This document shows, piece by piece, positions 34,787 through 47,400 of a stretch of 64,000 nucleotides of DNA. Positions within the stretch are counted from its first letter, which is position 1. Each line of letters starts with the position of its first letter. The notes under the pieces were generated by a model that worked only from the letters and a program-made list of their open reading frames with translations, did no database searches and was not told the DNA's origin. Origin of the DNA: Hippophae tibetana (Eukaryota > Streptophyta > Magnoliopsida > Rosales > Elaeagnaceae); assembly GCA_037013495.1 (NCBI GenBank), contig CM072806.1, forward strand, positions 26,848,001-26,912,000. Reading direction: 5' to 3'. Both the position numbers and the translations under genes were made by a program.

Positions 34787-35628
34787 TTTGTTCTCTAACT
34801 TAAAGTTTCCATTTCTATGCTTTCTATTTGTGTAAGTGTTCTTTGTTGTTTCTTTTGCTTTCTTTCCATGTCTATCTCAATTTCAGATGTCTTGTTCTCT
34901 CTACACTCAAATACTATCGTTTATTTTTCACAACTTGTAGTTCGAATTCCGACTTCATCTTTAACATTTTACAAGCTTTATTCTTTCATTATTTTATCTT
35001 CCAAATTGGTCTATTTCGAATTTTGTTGATGACTTGTTGTTCTAAAATTTTTTTATTCAAATTTATAACTACGAGAAAAATAAGATTTTTTTGTTATAAT
35101 TGATTTTGGTGTTTCAATATTCTAAAATTCAAAGTTAGAATCTGTGTCGGGTTGGTGTGAGGAAAGATGTTGAGTATTTGAGGTTTTATTTATAGTGAGA
35201 CGTTAATTTTCGTTAAAATTAAGAACAAATCATATATTTATAATAAGTTAAAAGTTTGATAATATAAAAATAATAAATAATAATTTATTGATATGTTTAT
35301 AATGATTTTTATAATTTAATAGTAGAAAAAATTATTTATTAAAGAAAAAAAATTGAAAAATATTATGACGCACATGTAATTCAAGAAAAATATAAAATAT
35401 GTTGTGAATTTTGTTATACCAAAATATTTAAAAATTGAAGCTTAAAATATCAACTCTTTCATCCGTTTGGTTTGGACCTTAACGATTGATGACCTTTTGT
35501 CAGAGAAAACGACTACCAAGTTATCTACAACATAATTTTTCATAAAATTATAAATTCTACCTTTTCTGTTTAAAGTAAACAAATCAAGATAAACACTATT
35601 TGTTTTATAGAACAGAGTAGTTTTTAAC
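34136..35628. other. Spacer with (TC)16 microsatellite; possible minus-strand gene relic
   Basis: A (TC)16 tract lies at 34749-34780. The block at 34280-35160 is less AT-rich than its surroundings. On the minus strand a TATA-like CTATAAATAAAAC (about 35200) is followed by broken frames (e.g. lysine-rich LMELDEKLKNAKRKKKDYDQ near 34560-34640). I do not recognise a family, and no start or splice structure is convincing. Confidence 0.3.
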
Positions 35629-35636
35629 ATTTAAAT

Positions 35637-36392
35637 AGGTGAATATTCTTTTCTAATATAGAAAAAAAATGCAAAAAGCGTCATTATTTCTTAGGTTAGT
35701 TCATTATCTCTTAGTTTAGGTCATTAATATGGTTTAATCATGTAATTTTAGAATAATATTTTTTTAATAATGTTACTTTTAAGAAAAAAGGGTTAAAAAA
35801 AGATAAAATTAAATTTAAATGTTTTTTAAACTTATCACATTGATTGTACATAATTTTCTTAATAAGAGATAGATATTTCATTTTAATCATTATTTCTTTC
35901 ATTTAATAACAACTATAATATTTTAATAAATTATTTTCTATGTCATATTCATTTTCATCCTTAATTAAATAATAATATTTTTACACATATATCAAATAAT
36001 AATACTTTATTATAAATTTTACTTAAATTTGATTTTTTATCTTTCTACTATCCATTTCACAATAACAATTAAACATTCTTTTTAAAGAATTATTTCATTA
36101 AAATTTATTATAAAATATTATTATTTGATATACGTTTAAAAATATTATTATTTAATTGATGATGAAAATGAATAAGATAGAGAGAATAATATACTAAAAT
36201 GTTAATGTTGTTATTAAATGACATAAATAATGTTTAAAATGAAACATTTATCTCTTATTAATGAAATCAAGTACAAATATGATTAAAAATATATTATTCC
36301 AAAATTATAGGATTAAACGATCTTAAGAACCTAACCTAACAAATAACGACACCTTTTGTCTTTTTTTTAATGTTAGAAAAGAATATTCACCT
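35637..36392. mobile_element. Palindromic foldback element / MITE (756 bp), TSD ATTTAAAT
   Basis: The two halves are inverted repeats over nearly the full length. The left end AGGTGAATATTCTTTTCTAA mirrors the right end ..GAATATTCACCT, and matching continues inward to about 36050 (e.g. AATAAGAGATA on one side, TATCTCTTATT on the other). Direct copies of ATTTAAAT flank it (35629-35636, 36393-36400), an 8-bp duplication as made by hAT transposases. Because that octamer is itself a palindrome, the exact termini are uncertain. There is no ORF; it must be mobilised in trans. Confidence 0.8.
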
Positions 36393-36400
36393 ATTTAAAT

Positions 36401-37394
36401 GTTAAATACACATAAATAATTATTTGTCACATGATAGAATATTTTTTAAAAGTGTATGTTTTTTAAAATTGTAAAAGTAATTTATTTTCTATAGAATTTA
36501 TCACATGATAAACTACAACTAATTTATATTCATGCAAAAGTGATGAATTTATATCTTCTTAACATTTTTCACTTCAACAAATATTATATAAATTTTAGAT
36601 TTATCATAAACCATTTATATAATTTTGGTAAAATAATGAGAAATAAAATTGTATTGTTTTTTAAGTTATTCTTTTCTCTTAAGAGGCAAATTGAAGGCAT
36701 TATTATTGTAGCATTGTTATATATTTGGTTAATACGAGACTTATCTCTTATGTTTCAAATTTATGATCATGTGAAACTTTAATCTCTAAATTTTTGGATC
36801 CATTTATAAACTATGAAATTTAATTCCTATACTTTAAGAATTTAGAGAATAAAGTGTACCTAAATGCAACACTTTAGTTCCTAAACTCTTAAACTATAGA
36901 AAAAGTGTATATTGTTTTAAGTATAGATCTAAGTATATCACTTAAAAGGATACAAATTAAAATGGCTAATGTACATAAGTTTAATAAATTGAATATACCA
37001 AATTATTTTTATTTCATTTTTTTTTAAAAAATTGGGAGATAAGGTATGCAATCAAGATCTGTGAAGTTAAATCATATGATTCATCTAATAATATGTTATT
37101 ATAATTGTAAGGACTATGAGTATTGACTATTTTTACGGATAAAATATTTGCATGTAAACTTGTTTTTAAGTTCATTATCAAGTCTATCGAGTAAAGTTGA
37201 AGAAATATCAAAAATTTAGATAATTATATTTTAGTTATATCTTTTATAAGTATGATACATAAGATTGCACTTATGCATTTAATAGCACATGTTCATAAAA
37301 CTGAAATTAGTTTTTATGCTAAAATATTTATTTAAATTTGAATCAATTTATAAAATTACCAATTAGCTATTTATGTTTCAATATTTTTAGAATG
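36401..37394. other. AT-rich spacer, no gene seen
   Basis: Nothing beyond AT-rich sequence. A segment at 36780-36910 (TCTCTAAATTTTTGGATCC ... TTTAGTTCCTAAACTC) looks like a fragment of a MITE of the type at 33735, but it is too diverged to define. Confidence 0.3.
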
Positions 37395-39519
37395 TGTCTT
37401 AAAAAGGGTTGAAGCAATACTTCATACTATATAGTGAACTGTGTCTACCTATATCCAGGTACAAACTAAACTTCCTATGAGTTATGGAAAGACAAGAAAC
37501 CTAATCTTAAACATCTACATTTTTTGTAGTAAATGTTACATCGTTAGAGATCGTGAGAATCTAAGAAAATTTGATTACTTCCTCGGTTACTCATTAACAA
37601 GTCATCATTTTAGAGTATTCAACCTAAGAACTAATACTATGATGGAGTCCATTAATGTTGTTATAGATGATGTAGGTATTAATACTCCAATGATTGATGA
37701 TAACGTTGAGCCTTTAAGCACAAGCTTCCAATTAAGGAACAAAACAATGAAACACCTGACACTAAAAAAGTAGATAATGAGGTAAATGAGGAGTCAACCC
37801 TAGATGATTTGGTCACCATACCCAACACTCAAACTTAGAGGCCAATACATACTACCAAAAACCACCCAACTAAAAAAATCATTGGTGATCCAAATGCAAG
37901 CATGGTAACTAGAAGGAGACAAGTAAGTGAGATAACTCATTTTTATTATGTTTCTTAAATAGAACCAAAAAAGGTTAACAAGACATTAAAATATGGATTG
38001 TGGATAAATGTCATGCAGGGTGAGTTAGCACAATTCACTAGGAATGATGTTTGGACTTTAGTACATAGACTTAAAGATAAAAATATCATAGGAACTAAAT
38101 GGGTGTTTAAAAACAAATATGATGAACACGATGTTGTAATTAGAAACAAAGCTAGACTTGTTGCCCAAGGATATAAATAAGTTGAAAGAATTGATTTTGA
38201 TGAAACCTTTTCTCCTATAGCTAGGTTAGAATCAATTAGGATTTTGCTTGACATTGGATGTTTTATGAAATTTAAACTCTTTCAAATAGATATAAAGTCT
38301 ACTTTACTAAATGGGTTACTTAATGAAAAAGTCTATGTTAAACAACCAAAAGGTTTTGTTGACCCACAATTTCCCGAGCATATTTATAAATTCAATATGG
38401 CCCTTTATGGTTTGAAATAAGCTCCTAAAGTTTGGTATTAAAGATTTATAACTTATCTCTTCAAAAGGGTTTTGTTCAAGGGAGAATTGATATGACACTT
38501 TTTATTAAAAGGACCAAAGTGGACATTTTTTTCTAGTTAACATCCAATTTTCTTGTTAATGATTTTGTGAATGTAATGACTAGTGAATTTGAAATGTATA
38601 AGACATATTTTATTAAAAGTACCAAAGAGGATATATTCATAGCTCAAATATATGTTGATGACATTGTTTTCGGGTCAACATCCAATTTTCTTGTTAATGA
38701 TTTTGTGAACATAATGACTAGTGAATTTGAAATGTCTATGATGGGTGAGCTCGGATATTTTTTTGGTTTGCAACTTAAACAACTAAATAATGGCATATTT
38801 ATTTCTCAAACCAAGTATGCATGTAATTTAATTAAGAAATTTATGCTTGAAACAAGTAAGCATTTCAGAACTCTCATAGAACTAGTGCCAAGATTTTAAT
38901 GGATGGGTCAAGTAAGAGTGTTGATCAAATTCTATATAGAAGCATGATAGAAAGCTTACTGTACCTCACATCAAGTAGACTTGATATTCATTTTAGTGTT
39001 GGTGTTTGTCCTCGTTATCAATCTGATTTTAAGAAATCACACATTGAACATGTCAAAAGGATCATCATGTGTGTATATGTAACAAAAAAATTTAGTATTT
39101 GGTTTACTAATGATACTACATGTGAAATTAATGGATACACAAATGTCGATTGGGCAAAAAATCAGGATGTATGAAAAAGCACTTTAGATGGATGTTTCCA
39201 TATTGGGAACAATCTAGTATCATGACACAACAAGAAACAAAACTATAGCTCATTATCTAATGTTGAGGTAGAATACATTAATGTTGGAATTTCCTACACA
39301 CAACTTCTATGGATGAAGAACATACTTAAGGAATATGGCTTTGAATAAAGTACAATTCCCCTTTATTGTAAAAATCCTATTATGCATTCTCATACAAAAC
39401 ATATAGACATTAGACATCATTTTATTAGGGAACTAGTAGAAGATAAAGTTTTATCTTTTGAGTTTGTGCCTAATGAAAGGTAATTAGCTGATTTACTCAC
39501 TAAGGTACTTGATACCTAG
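37395..39519 (+). pseudogene. SIRE-like Ty1/copia pol remnant (integrase end, RT, RNase H)
   Basis: The plus-strand translation, broken by stops, reads integrase C-terminus (37440-37700: CYIVRDRENLRKFDYFLGY, RVFNLRTNTMMESINVVIDD), then the pre-RT segment HPTKKIIGDPNA (37860). RT follows (37990-38450: FTRNDVWTLVHRLKDKNIIG, KARLVAQGYK, ETFSPIARLES, then the active-site region AQIYVDDIVFGSTSN at 38640-38690). RNase H comes last (38899-39510: [41 protein letters not shown]). Its wording is that of the SIRE lineage. The 5' half of the element is missing. About 140 bp of RT are tandemly duplicated. Confidence 0.85.
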
Positions 39520-40770
39520 TAATTTTTTTTTTCATTTTCCTTTGCTAAAAGAAGGGAAATAGACTTGTTTTAACTAAACATTAACATTACATACTACTTT
39601 CATATTCTTTGAAAAATTATTATGCAAATGGATATTATGACTTATACATTTACATATTTTTCACATATGGTGATCAATGTTGATATGAACCTACTCACAC
39701 ACTCATTGGACACATATGTATGTCATGCTTGAAGTTTATAATTAATTATATGAAATTTTATAGATTGAGATAACCGTGACTACAAAATTATGGTTGAACT
39801 CTGTCTTTCACTGTATAAAATACTACTATAGAGAGACATATAGTTTTAAGAAAGCTACCTACGGTGATGTATAAAAGCTACATAGTGAATGGAGAGGGTT
39901 GTCTCATAACTAGTGTGAAAGTTATATTACTAGGTATATTAACTCATGCATATTTCCTTGACAAAAACCAAAATAATACGATAAAGGAAATAACAATATA
40001 CAAAAATTAACTAAATACATAGAAAGAAAGAGCTACAAATGGTTATATAAAATGAAATTGAAACAACCATTCTCTCATACAAAAAAAATATAAAATAAAC
40101 TATCTATAATAAATAATGAGAGGGAATACAAAAAATAATTAAAGTCATCTCTTTGTAAGCAAAATTTTAGTATGTGTAAGTATGAATATAACTAAATTTT
40201 TTACATAATAGATGATGCTCTCTTATTTAAATCTTTTATAATTTATCATAAATGAACTAATTGACATATATTAGAGTTCCAATATTTATCTCAATGTCAT
40301 TATGTCACTATATATGTTAGTATTTTGTATGTTTTGTCTACATATGCTTATGTTATTAATGAATAGTCACACTTTTAAAACAAATTAAGTTTTGTATTTG
40401 TGTGTAATTTGAAGCCATGTTTAGCTTAATCTACTACTTTCTACTAATAAGAAAAAAAATTATATTTTGTTTTTGAGGTGTTATTCACATGACGAAAATG
40501 GGGAGTTATATTTTTAATTTATATCTAATAATTATTCACTCTTATAAATGTTCTTCATTTTCTATTATTATATATACTAAATTAATGAACAATGAGTCCT
40601 ACGGGACAAGTTGTTTCGTTGTTTAAATATTTTTTTCAGTGTATGTATGAGTTTTTGATATTCAAGTGAACATGGTTTCACTAGATCATAGGATAGTTCC
40701 ACTACGTAAAATTTTAATTTTTCTATAAGCGTTATGTAGTGAGAAAGAGATTTTTTTCAAAAAATATGCC
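39520..40770 (+). other. Region between pol and PPT of the SIRE-like element
   Basis: SIRE elements often have an env-like ORF or a long untranslated region here. I see no open frame and no recognisable domain, only AT-rich sequence. Confidence 0.45.
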
Positions 40771-40781
40771 AAAGGGGGAGA
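40771..40781 (+). promoter_or_regulatory. Polypurine tract of SIRE-like element
   Basis: ATATGCCAAAGGGGGAGA precedes TGTAAGG. This purine run directly before TG is the typical SIRE PPT. Confidence 0.85.
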
Positions 40782-40782
40782 C

Positions 40783-41862
40783 TGTAAGGTTTATGTGAGT
40801 GTTAGTGATATTCATGAACAAAATGTACAAATGTATTTTTAGTTTCTAGGTGTGTCTTTCAAGTGTATTTCAAGCCAAAAAAACTATCGAGCTCTAACGA
40901 ACACATATAAGATATATCTATGTTCTTATGCACGTTAGATTTCATTTTAGACAAATAAGAATATTTTTAATTTAGGTTACTCAATTAATCAAGGCATGTC
41001 TAGATCGATTGAGAATTGATCTACTTAGTTTAAAAAGTTCTGAATTAATTTTTTAATTGACTAGATCGATCCAACCTTGTCAAAATTAATTATTTATCAC
41101 ATTAGATTGATCAAGAATTAACTGGACTGATCGAGCATATTTTGATTGTAGTCTTGGATCAATAGCTAAGTGTTTCAATCGATCAAACTATGTGTTCGAT
41201 CAATCGAGCATATGTTAGATTGATCGAGCATCCAAGGCTTGAATTCTAATTCGAATCGAATTAGTTTATTATTACATTGTCCTCATTTTAAAAACTTTTT
41301 TAATTGATTTTATAAGAAGAATGGACCTTTTCATTTAGTTAATTTCAAACTTTTTGTGGTTGTGTTTGATTGATTAATAAGTCTATAATATTTGTGATAT
41401 TATGCTTAAAATGATTGTTCTAGGATTGTTAGTTTATTTATCTAATATATTATTAAATCATCTAATTAAGGTTATTTATTATTAAATCTGTTTTAGGACA
41501 TAAATTTATACTAGTGTTATTGTGCTAACGTTTCAGGTACTGGTTGAATGAGTTTGATTGCTTGTGTAATTCAAGTTATCAGAATATTGGTCAAGATCTA
41601 AACACCTTACTTGTAGAGACTACGAAGAAAAGCAACGACTTATAAGTAAATTACTTGGGGGCTTTATCTTAGTAGTTAATATAAGACATAACCTTACAAT
41701 TGGACTTTATTTTTCATATTGAATAATTAGTTGGTCCGGTGAACTAGTGATATTTCTTTTAAGCCATTGGTGTAGCCTAAATTATTTATATCTAAAAATC
41801 CTGTATGTTGATTTATACTTTTTTATTACATTATTTACACGTGATTGTATCCCTAATTAGCA
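40783..41862 (+). repeat. 3' LTR of SIRE-like element
   Basis: It starts TGTAAGGTTTATG after the PPT; the end is placed at ..CCCTAATTAGCA (41862), giving 1080 bp, the usual size for this lineage. It contains several short repeats of the type GATCGA / AATCGATC (40990-41240). There is no 5' partner, so the right end is provisional. Confidence 0.65.
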
Positions 41863-42600
41863 AAAAAAAATTAATTTACTATATTTTTGTTAATTATATA
41901 TTCACTTTCTCTATTTAATTAGATCCCTAATTAAATAAATAATTTTAATTAGATCCATAATTAAATAGATATTTTTAGTGCCACCGTGAAACCCTTAACA
42001 AGCACGTTTGTACGTGAGCTACACGTGACGATTTTAATGAGACATTTTTTAGATAACATTTGAATAGCTTCAGAATCAACACCTATAGGAACAACGATGA
42101 TGATAATGAGTTTGACTGTGGCGATCTATTCTAGAGGTGCTGGATTTTGGTACCTGCGGTATACGATGCAGAGGCTGTTAAGGTAGTTATTTTTTGTATG
42201 TTCTTGTTCTTATCTTAAAATATTAGGGATTAGAATTTGAATCTGTCTAAGTTGTTGACCACGTTTTTAGGAATAAATAACGTAGAGTTTGTTGTTCTGT
42301 TTGCTTTGTAAAAGGTTTACAAATAGCCTATGATTTATTAAATAAATTTGTGGGTTCTTAATTTCTTTTAGTCATTTATTGCTCAATACTGTGAGTGAGT
42401 CAACAGAGGCTTTGGAATTGAGTAAGTGGACGATGACTGTGAAAGAATTATCGTTAAGTTTGATGCTAACGTATAAAATGGGTCCTCTCAGTTCGGCCGA
42501 GTTGTCAAAGTTCATGTGGATCAATGCTCGTTGCAACCTTGTTAGGTTCCCAATCTGAGCCCTACCATGGCGTTTATGTAAATCAAAGTGGTGCAATGTT
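41863..42600. other. Unassigned stretch left of copia LTR
   Basis: No gene is confirmed. The parts at 42060-42190 and 42370-42600 are less AT-rich than their surroundings and have open plus-strand frames (e.g. GAGFWYLRYTMQRLL; ALELSKWTMTVKELSLSL) separated by an AT-rich, intron-like stretch. I do not recognise a family. Part of it may be the U3 of the LTR that ends at 42928. Confidence 0.3.
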
Positions 42601-42928
42601 AGTGAATCGTGGTGACGGTTCGGTTTCGTCGGAACCGTACGTCGGTTCCGAAACCGAACGAGGTTCTTGATGGAAGAACCTTAATAAAGTCTCGGGTCCT
42701 CTCACTATTAACTGCATAACAATTCAGATACACCATCAATACGCAGAGAATAAGTGTGAGAAACCAGTGAAAGCATCAAATAGAAAATTCATTGGAATTC
42801 CTGTGTAAGTGCTGAAATTTGATCAATGGCAGGAGGTATGTTTTCAATCCAATTTTGTTTCCGCTGCATTTAAATTATGAGTTCATATGGTTTTATAAAC
42901 ATTTCTGGATTGAATTGAATCTCTAACA
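42601..42928 (+). repeat. 3' part of copia 5' LTR
   Basis: Sequence directly left of the PBS ends TCTCTAACA, a proper LTR end. Inside are two strong hairpins (42618-42659 and 42662-42680), an AATAAAG polyadenylation-like signal (42684-42690) and an ATG (42826) that opens the gag frame after splicing. The LTR start lies further left and could not be fixed, and no 3' LTR was found after pol. Confidence 0.6.
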
Positions 42929-44433
42929 TTTGGTATCAGAGCCATTTGAAAACAACTCTGTTTTGCTCTATGAACACGAAGAACTGAAATTTTGAGTTTT
43001 TTATTTTGATTGTTTTTTATGCATATGGAAATTATAAAGTGTTTCAATATTGATTTTTGAATGATTCTGTAAAATTAAACTTGAAAAACAACGAAGAAAA
43101 TAAATCCAATTTGCCGTGGGTATTTATTTTCTTCATTAATTAACTTTTTGTTTAAAATGAAGTTTTTACTTAAAATTAAGATCATGAATCACTCAGAAAT
43201 TGAATTCTGAGAATTTTGATAAAAAGAACGCTGGATTTTATCGTCGGAATAGAAATATACGGCCGGGTATCCGTTAGTGTAAAAACGGGTCGAGTTGACC
43301 CGGCTAGAGGTTGAAGATGAAGTTTATTAAAAAAAAATCAAAACAAACGCTGTCTTGGGGACTCGAACACGGGTCCTGCGTGAAATTTTGAATAGTCTCA
43401 TCCAATGGGCTGCAACATATATTTCATTTATTTTGTATCAAACTTATATTTATATATATTTAGAGTTTGATTTAAAAAAAAAACAAAAAAAACTGCTTTA
43501 ACTAGGAATTGAACCCAGACTCCAATGGTGGGAATAAGTGAGACTTTCCAATGGACTGTAACTACTTTTACACTATAACTAGTATCTGACTTAATTTTAA
43601 ACATGTATTTGTATTTTGATTTTAATAAAATAAAAAAAAATACAAATAAATTTCGAATATAATTTTAATTTATGTTTATCATATGTATAATATTTATTAT
43701 ACATGTTATATTTATTTAAATAATTTTTGGATACATTAAAATTTTATTTAAATACATTATGCTTAAATTATTTGTTTTGTGTATTTATATGTATAAATTT
43801 TGCAATTAATTATACATATAAAATTTAGTTAAATAATTTATGCATAATTAAATTAATTTTTTTAATGGCTCTTATGAATTTAATTAGTGCTTATATTATT
43901 TAATTTTGCTTGTATAATTTATTGTCATATATGCAATTTAAGATAAATAATATTTGCACATTTGATATTAAATTAATATTGCTTATGGTTTTATGCAATA
44001 ATTGAGCATAAAAATTTAATTAATATTTAAGTGATTCATATAGTTTAATTAATTAGGGAGTAGCCACAGCATCTTTAATTAATTAAAACTATAATAAAGT
44101 TTATTTAGGATCACATTTAGAAAATAAATATTAATTGTAATTAATCATATCTGATATAATAAATCTTATCCCACAGGAATTTTTATTATATTTTTGTGTG
44201 ATTAATTAGGATATAATATCAAATTATATTTTCTAATTTACCCATAGGGATTAGGAAAAAGAACATAATTTGATAGTTTTATCGTAAAGTTAGAATGAAT
44301 TTAATTGAATTAAAACTTTAGCCTATAGGCAAGTTTTATGTCACTAGATTCATATTATTCATGATTTACATTGATAAAGAATGACTATAGTTTAGGCCTC
44401 AAATTTTAATAAAAATATAATTTTTAATTGCAG
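42836..44433 (+). other. Putative intron in copia leader containing the PBS
   Basis: Donor GGAG|GTATGTTTTC (42836) and acceptor TTTTTAATTGCAG|CT (44433) are consensus plant sites. Splicing would join ATGGCAGGAG to CTTCTCAACC, giving a gag start MAGASQPVNFSDIRCDIP in frame with the rest. Without it, the gag frame has no ATG near the start of homology (the frame at 44481 opens with TTG). The intron is AT-rich, as plant introns are. The junction is inferred. Confidence 0.55.
42931..42943 (+). promoter_or_regulatory. copia primer binding site (tRNA-iMet)
   Basis: TGGTATCAGAGCC is a perfect plant copia PBS, two bases after the LTR end AACA (42928). Confidence 0.9.
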
Positions 44434-47400
44434 CTTCTCAACCTGTAAATTTCTCTGATATCCGCTGTGATATTCCCGATTTGAAAGGGGATAACTATAA
44501 AATATGGAAGGAAAGAATTCTCCTTCAATTAGGGTGGATGGATATTGATTATGCTATTAGGAAAAACGAACCACCTAAAATTACTCAAACCAGTACTCCA
44601 GAGAATATCATGCTTTATGAACAATGGGAACGATCTAATCGGCTTAGTATGATGTTCATTAAGACTAAAATCTCTGCTGGTATTCGTGGTTCCGTTGATC
44701 AGCATACCAATGTTCAAGACTTGCTAAAGGCCATTGATGATCAATTCGTCACTTCAGATAAGGCTTTAGCAAGCACCCTTATTATGAAGTTCTCTTCTTT
44801 AAGACTCACCAGTGTGAAAGGTGTGCGTGAGCACATTATGCAAATGAGGGACATTGCGGCTCAACTTAAGCATCTCGAGGTTGAGATGTCGGAATCCTTC
44901 CTGGTGCACTATATCCTTAACACTCTCCCACATCAGTACGAGCCATTCAAAATCTCGTACAATACACATAAAGATAAATGGTCAATCAATGAACTAATGA
45001 CCATGTGTGTTCAAGAGGAAGGGAGGCTTGTTATGGAATTTGGTGAAAGTGCAATGTTGGTTACAACCTACCAGAAAGGAAAATCTCAATACAAGCATAA
45101 AGGAAAGGGGATAATTCCACCTCAGGCTGATATTAAGAAAGAATCCAAGTGTTTCTTTTGTAAAAAGAAGGGACACATAAAGAAGGATTGTATCAGATTC
45201 CAGAAATGGCTTGAGAATAAAGGTAATCCAACCTCGTTTGTTTGTTATGAATCTAATATGGTTAATGTTAATATTAACACCTGGTGGATTGATTCTGGAT
45301 CTACAATCCATGTTGCAAACTCCTTACAGGGTATGCAAAATCTAAGGAAGCCAGTGGGAAGTGAGCAATACATCTTATCCGGTAACAGGATGGGCTCACA
45401 TGTGGAGGCTGTAGGGACATGTAGTTTGATTTTAAGTAGTGGTTTTATTTTAAAATTAGAAAAGACCTTTTATGTTCCAAGTTTCTCTAGAAACTTGATT
45501 TCAATTTCAAGACTTGTACCTTATGGTTATTCCTTTCACTTTTCAGAAACATCTTTCAATTTATTTAATAAATCTGATTGTGTTGGGAATGGTATTTTGT
45601 CTGATGGTCTTTACTGCATTAATTTACGAAATAATGCCACTCATAACGCTATGCATGTTCAAGCTGGCACTAAAAGGTGTATTATTGACGATGACTCTTC
45701 TACGTTATGGCATAGGAGATTAGGACATATCTCCATAGAAAGAATTAAAAGATTAGTGAAAGATGGGGTGCTTAATACTCTAGATTTTACTGATTTTGAG
45801 ACATGTGTGGACTGCAGTAAGGGAAAGCAGACTAACAAGTCAAAGAAAGGTGCCAAAAGGAGTTCAAACATATTACAAATCATACATACGGATATATGTT
45901 GTCCAGACATGGACATTCAAGGTCAGAAATATTTTATCACCTTTATTGATGATTTTTCTCGATATATGTATCTCTATATGCTTCATAATAAGAGCGAAGC
46001 ATTGGATGCCTTCAAAAGCTTTAAGGTTGAAGTAGAGAAACAATGTGGAAAGCAAATAAAGATCGTGAGATCAGATAGAGGTGGTGAATATTATGGTAGA
46101 TACACTGAGAATGGACAAGCGCCTGGTCCGTTTGCTAAGTTTCTTCAAGAACATGGGATAGTTGCCCAATACACTATGCCTGGTTCACCAGACCAAAATG
46201 GTGTAGCAGAAAGAAGGAACTGAACACTGTTGGACATGGTGCGGAGTATGCTTAGCAACTCCAATCTTCCTAAATCCTTGTGGATTGAAGCTTTAAAGAC
46301 GGCTGTGTATATATTAAATCGAGTTCCAACCAAGGCTGTCTCAAAGACACCATTTGAATTATGGAAAGGTTGGAAACCGAGTTTGCAACATATGCGCGTT
46401 TGGGGATGCCCGTCTGAAGTGAGGGTTTATAATCCATAAGAGAAAAAGCTGGACCCAAGGACCATTAGTGGGTATTTCATTGGATATGCCGAACGGTCTA
46501 AAGGTTATAGATTTTACTGTCCATCTCACAACACTAGGTTTGTGGAATCAAGAAATGCAAAATTTCTTGAGAATTACTTGATTAGTGGGAGCGATCGATC
46601 CCAGGGTATTGGTTCTGAGAAAGATCATTTAGATGCTCAATATGCCACTTCAAGTAATGGACTGATCGTTATTGTTAACAACACGCCTCGAGTACAAACG
46701 TGTGTTGAAGAACCAGTCTTGGAAGTACCGTAAGCTGTTGATCCTGATCCAGTAGATTTTGAAGTTCAACAGATGCCTACAACTGTTGAACAACCAGTTG
46801 AACAACATGATCCTGCTCCTCAGGAGAATGTTGATGCAACATTAAGAAGATCTACTAGAGTAAGGAAATCAGCGATTCCTAATGATTATGTTGTGTATCT
46901 ACAAGAATGTGACTATAATGTTGGAGCTGAAAATGATCCTGAGACGTTTTCACAGGCCATGAGTTCTGAGGTTTCGAACTTATGGTACAATGCCATGAAA
47001 GAAGAGATGGATTCTATGGCGTTTAACCGAGTCTGGGATCTCGTCAAGTTGCCTGATGGTGTGAAAGCCATTGGATGTAAATGGGTCTTCAAAACAAAGA
47101 AAGACTCACAAGGCAACATTGAGAGACATAAGGCAAGACTCGTTGCCAAAGGATTCACTCAAAAGGAAGGAATCGACTACACAGAGACATTTTCTCCTGT
47201 ATCTAAGAAAGATTCACTTCGTGTGGTCATGGCATTGGTTGCCCATTTTGATTTGGATTTGCACCAAATGGATGTGAAAACAGCTTTTCTTAATGGTAAC
47301 CTAGAGGAAGAGGTTTATATGAAACAACCGGAAGGATTCTTCTCTAGTGATGGTGAGCATTTGGTTTGTAAGCTTAATAAATCCATATATGGATTAAAAC

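Noticed and set aside
42372..42596. 74-codon minus-strand ORF left of the copia LTR
   Set aside because: No recognisable family. The opposite strand is equally open, and neither shows splice or start evidence strong enough to call a gene.
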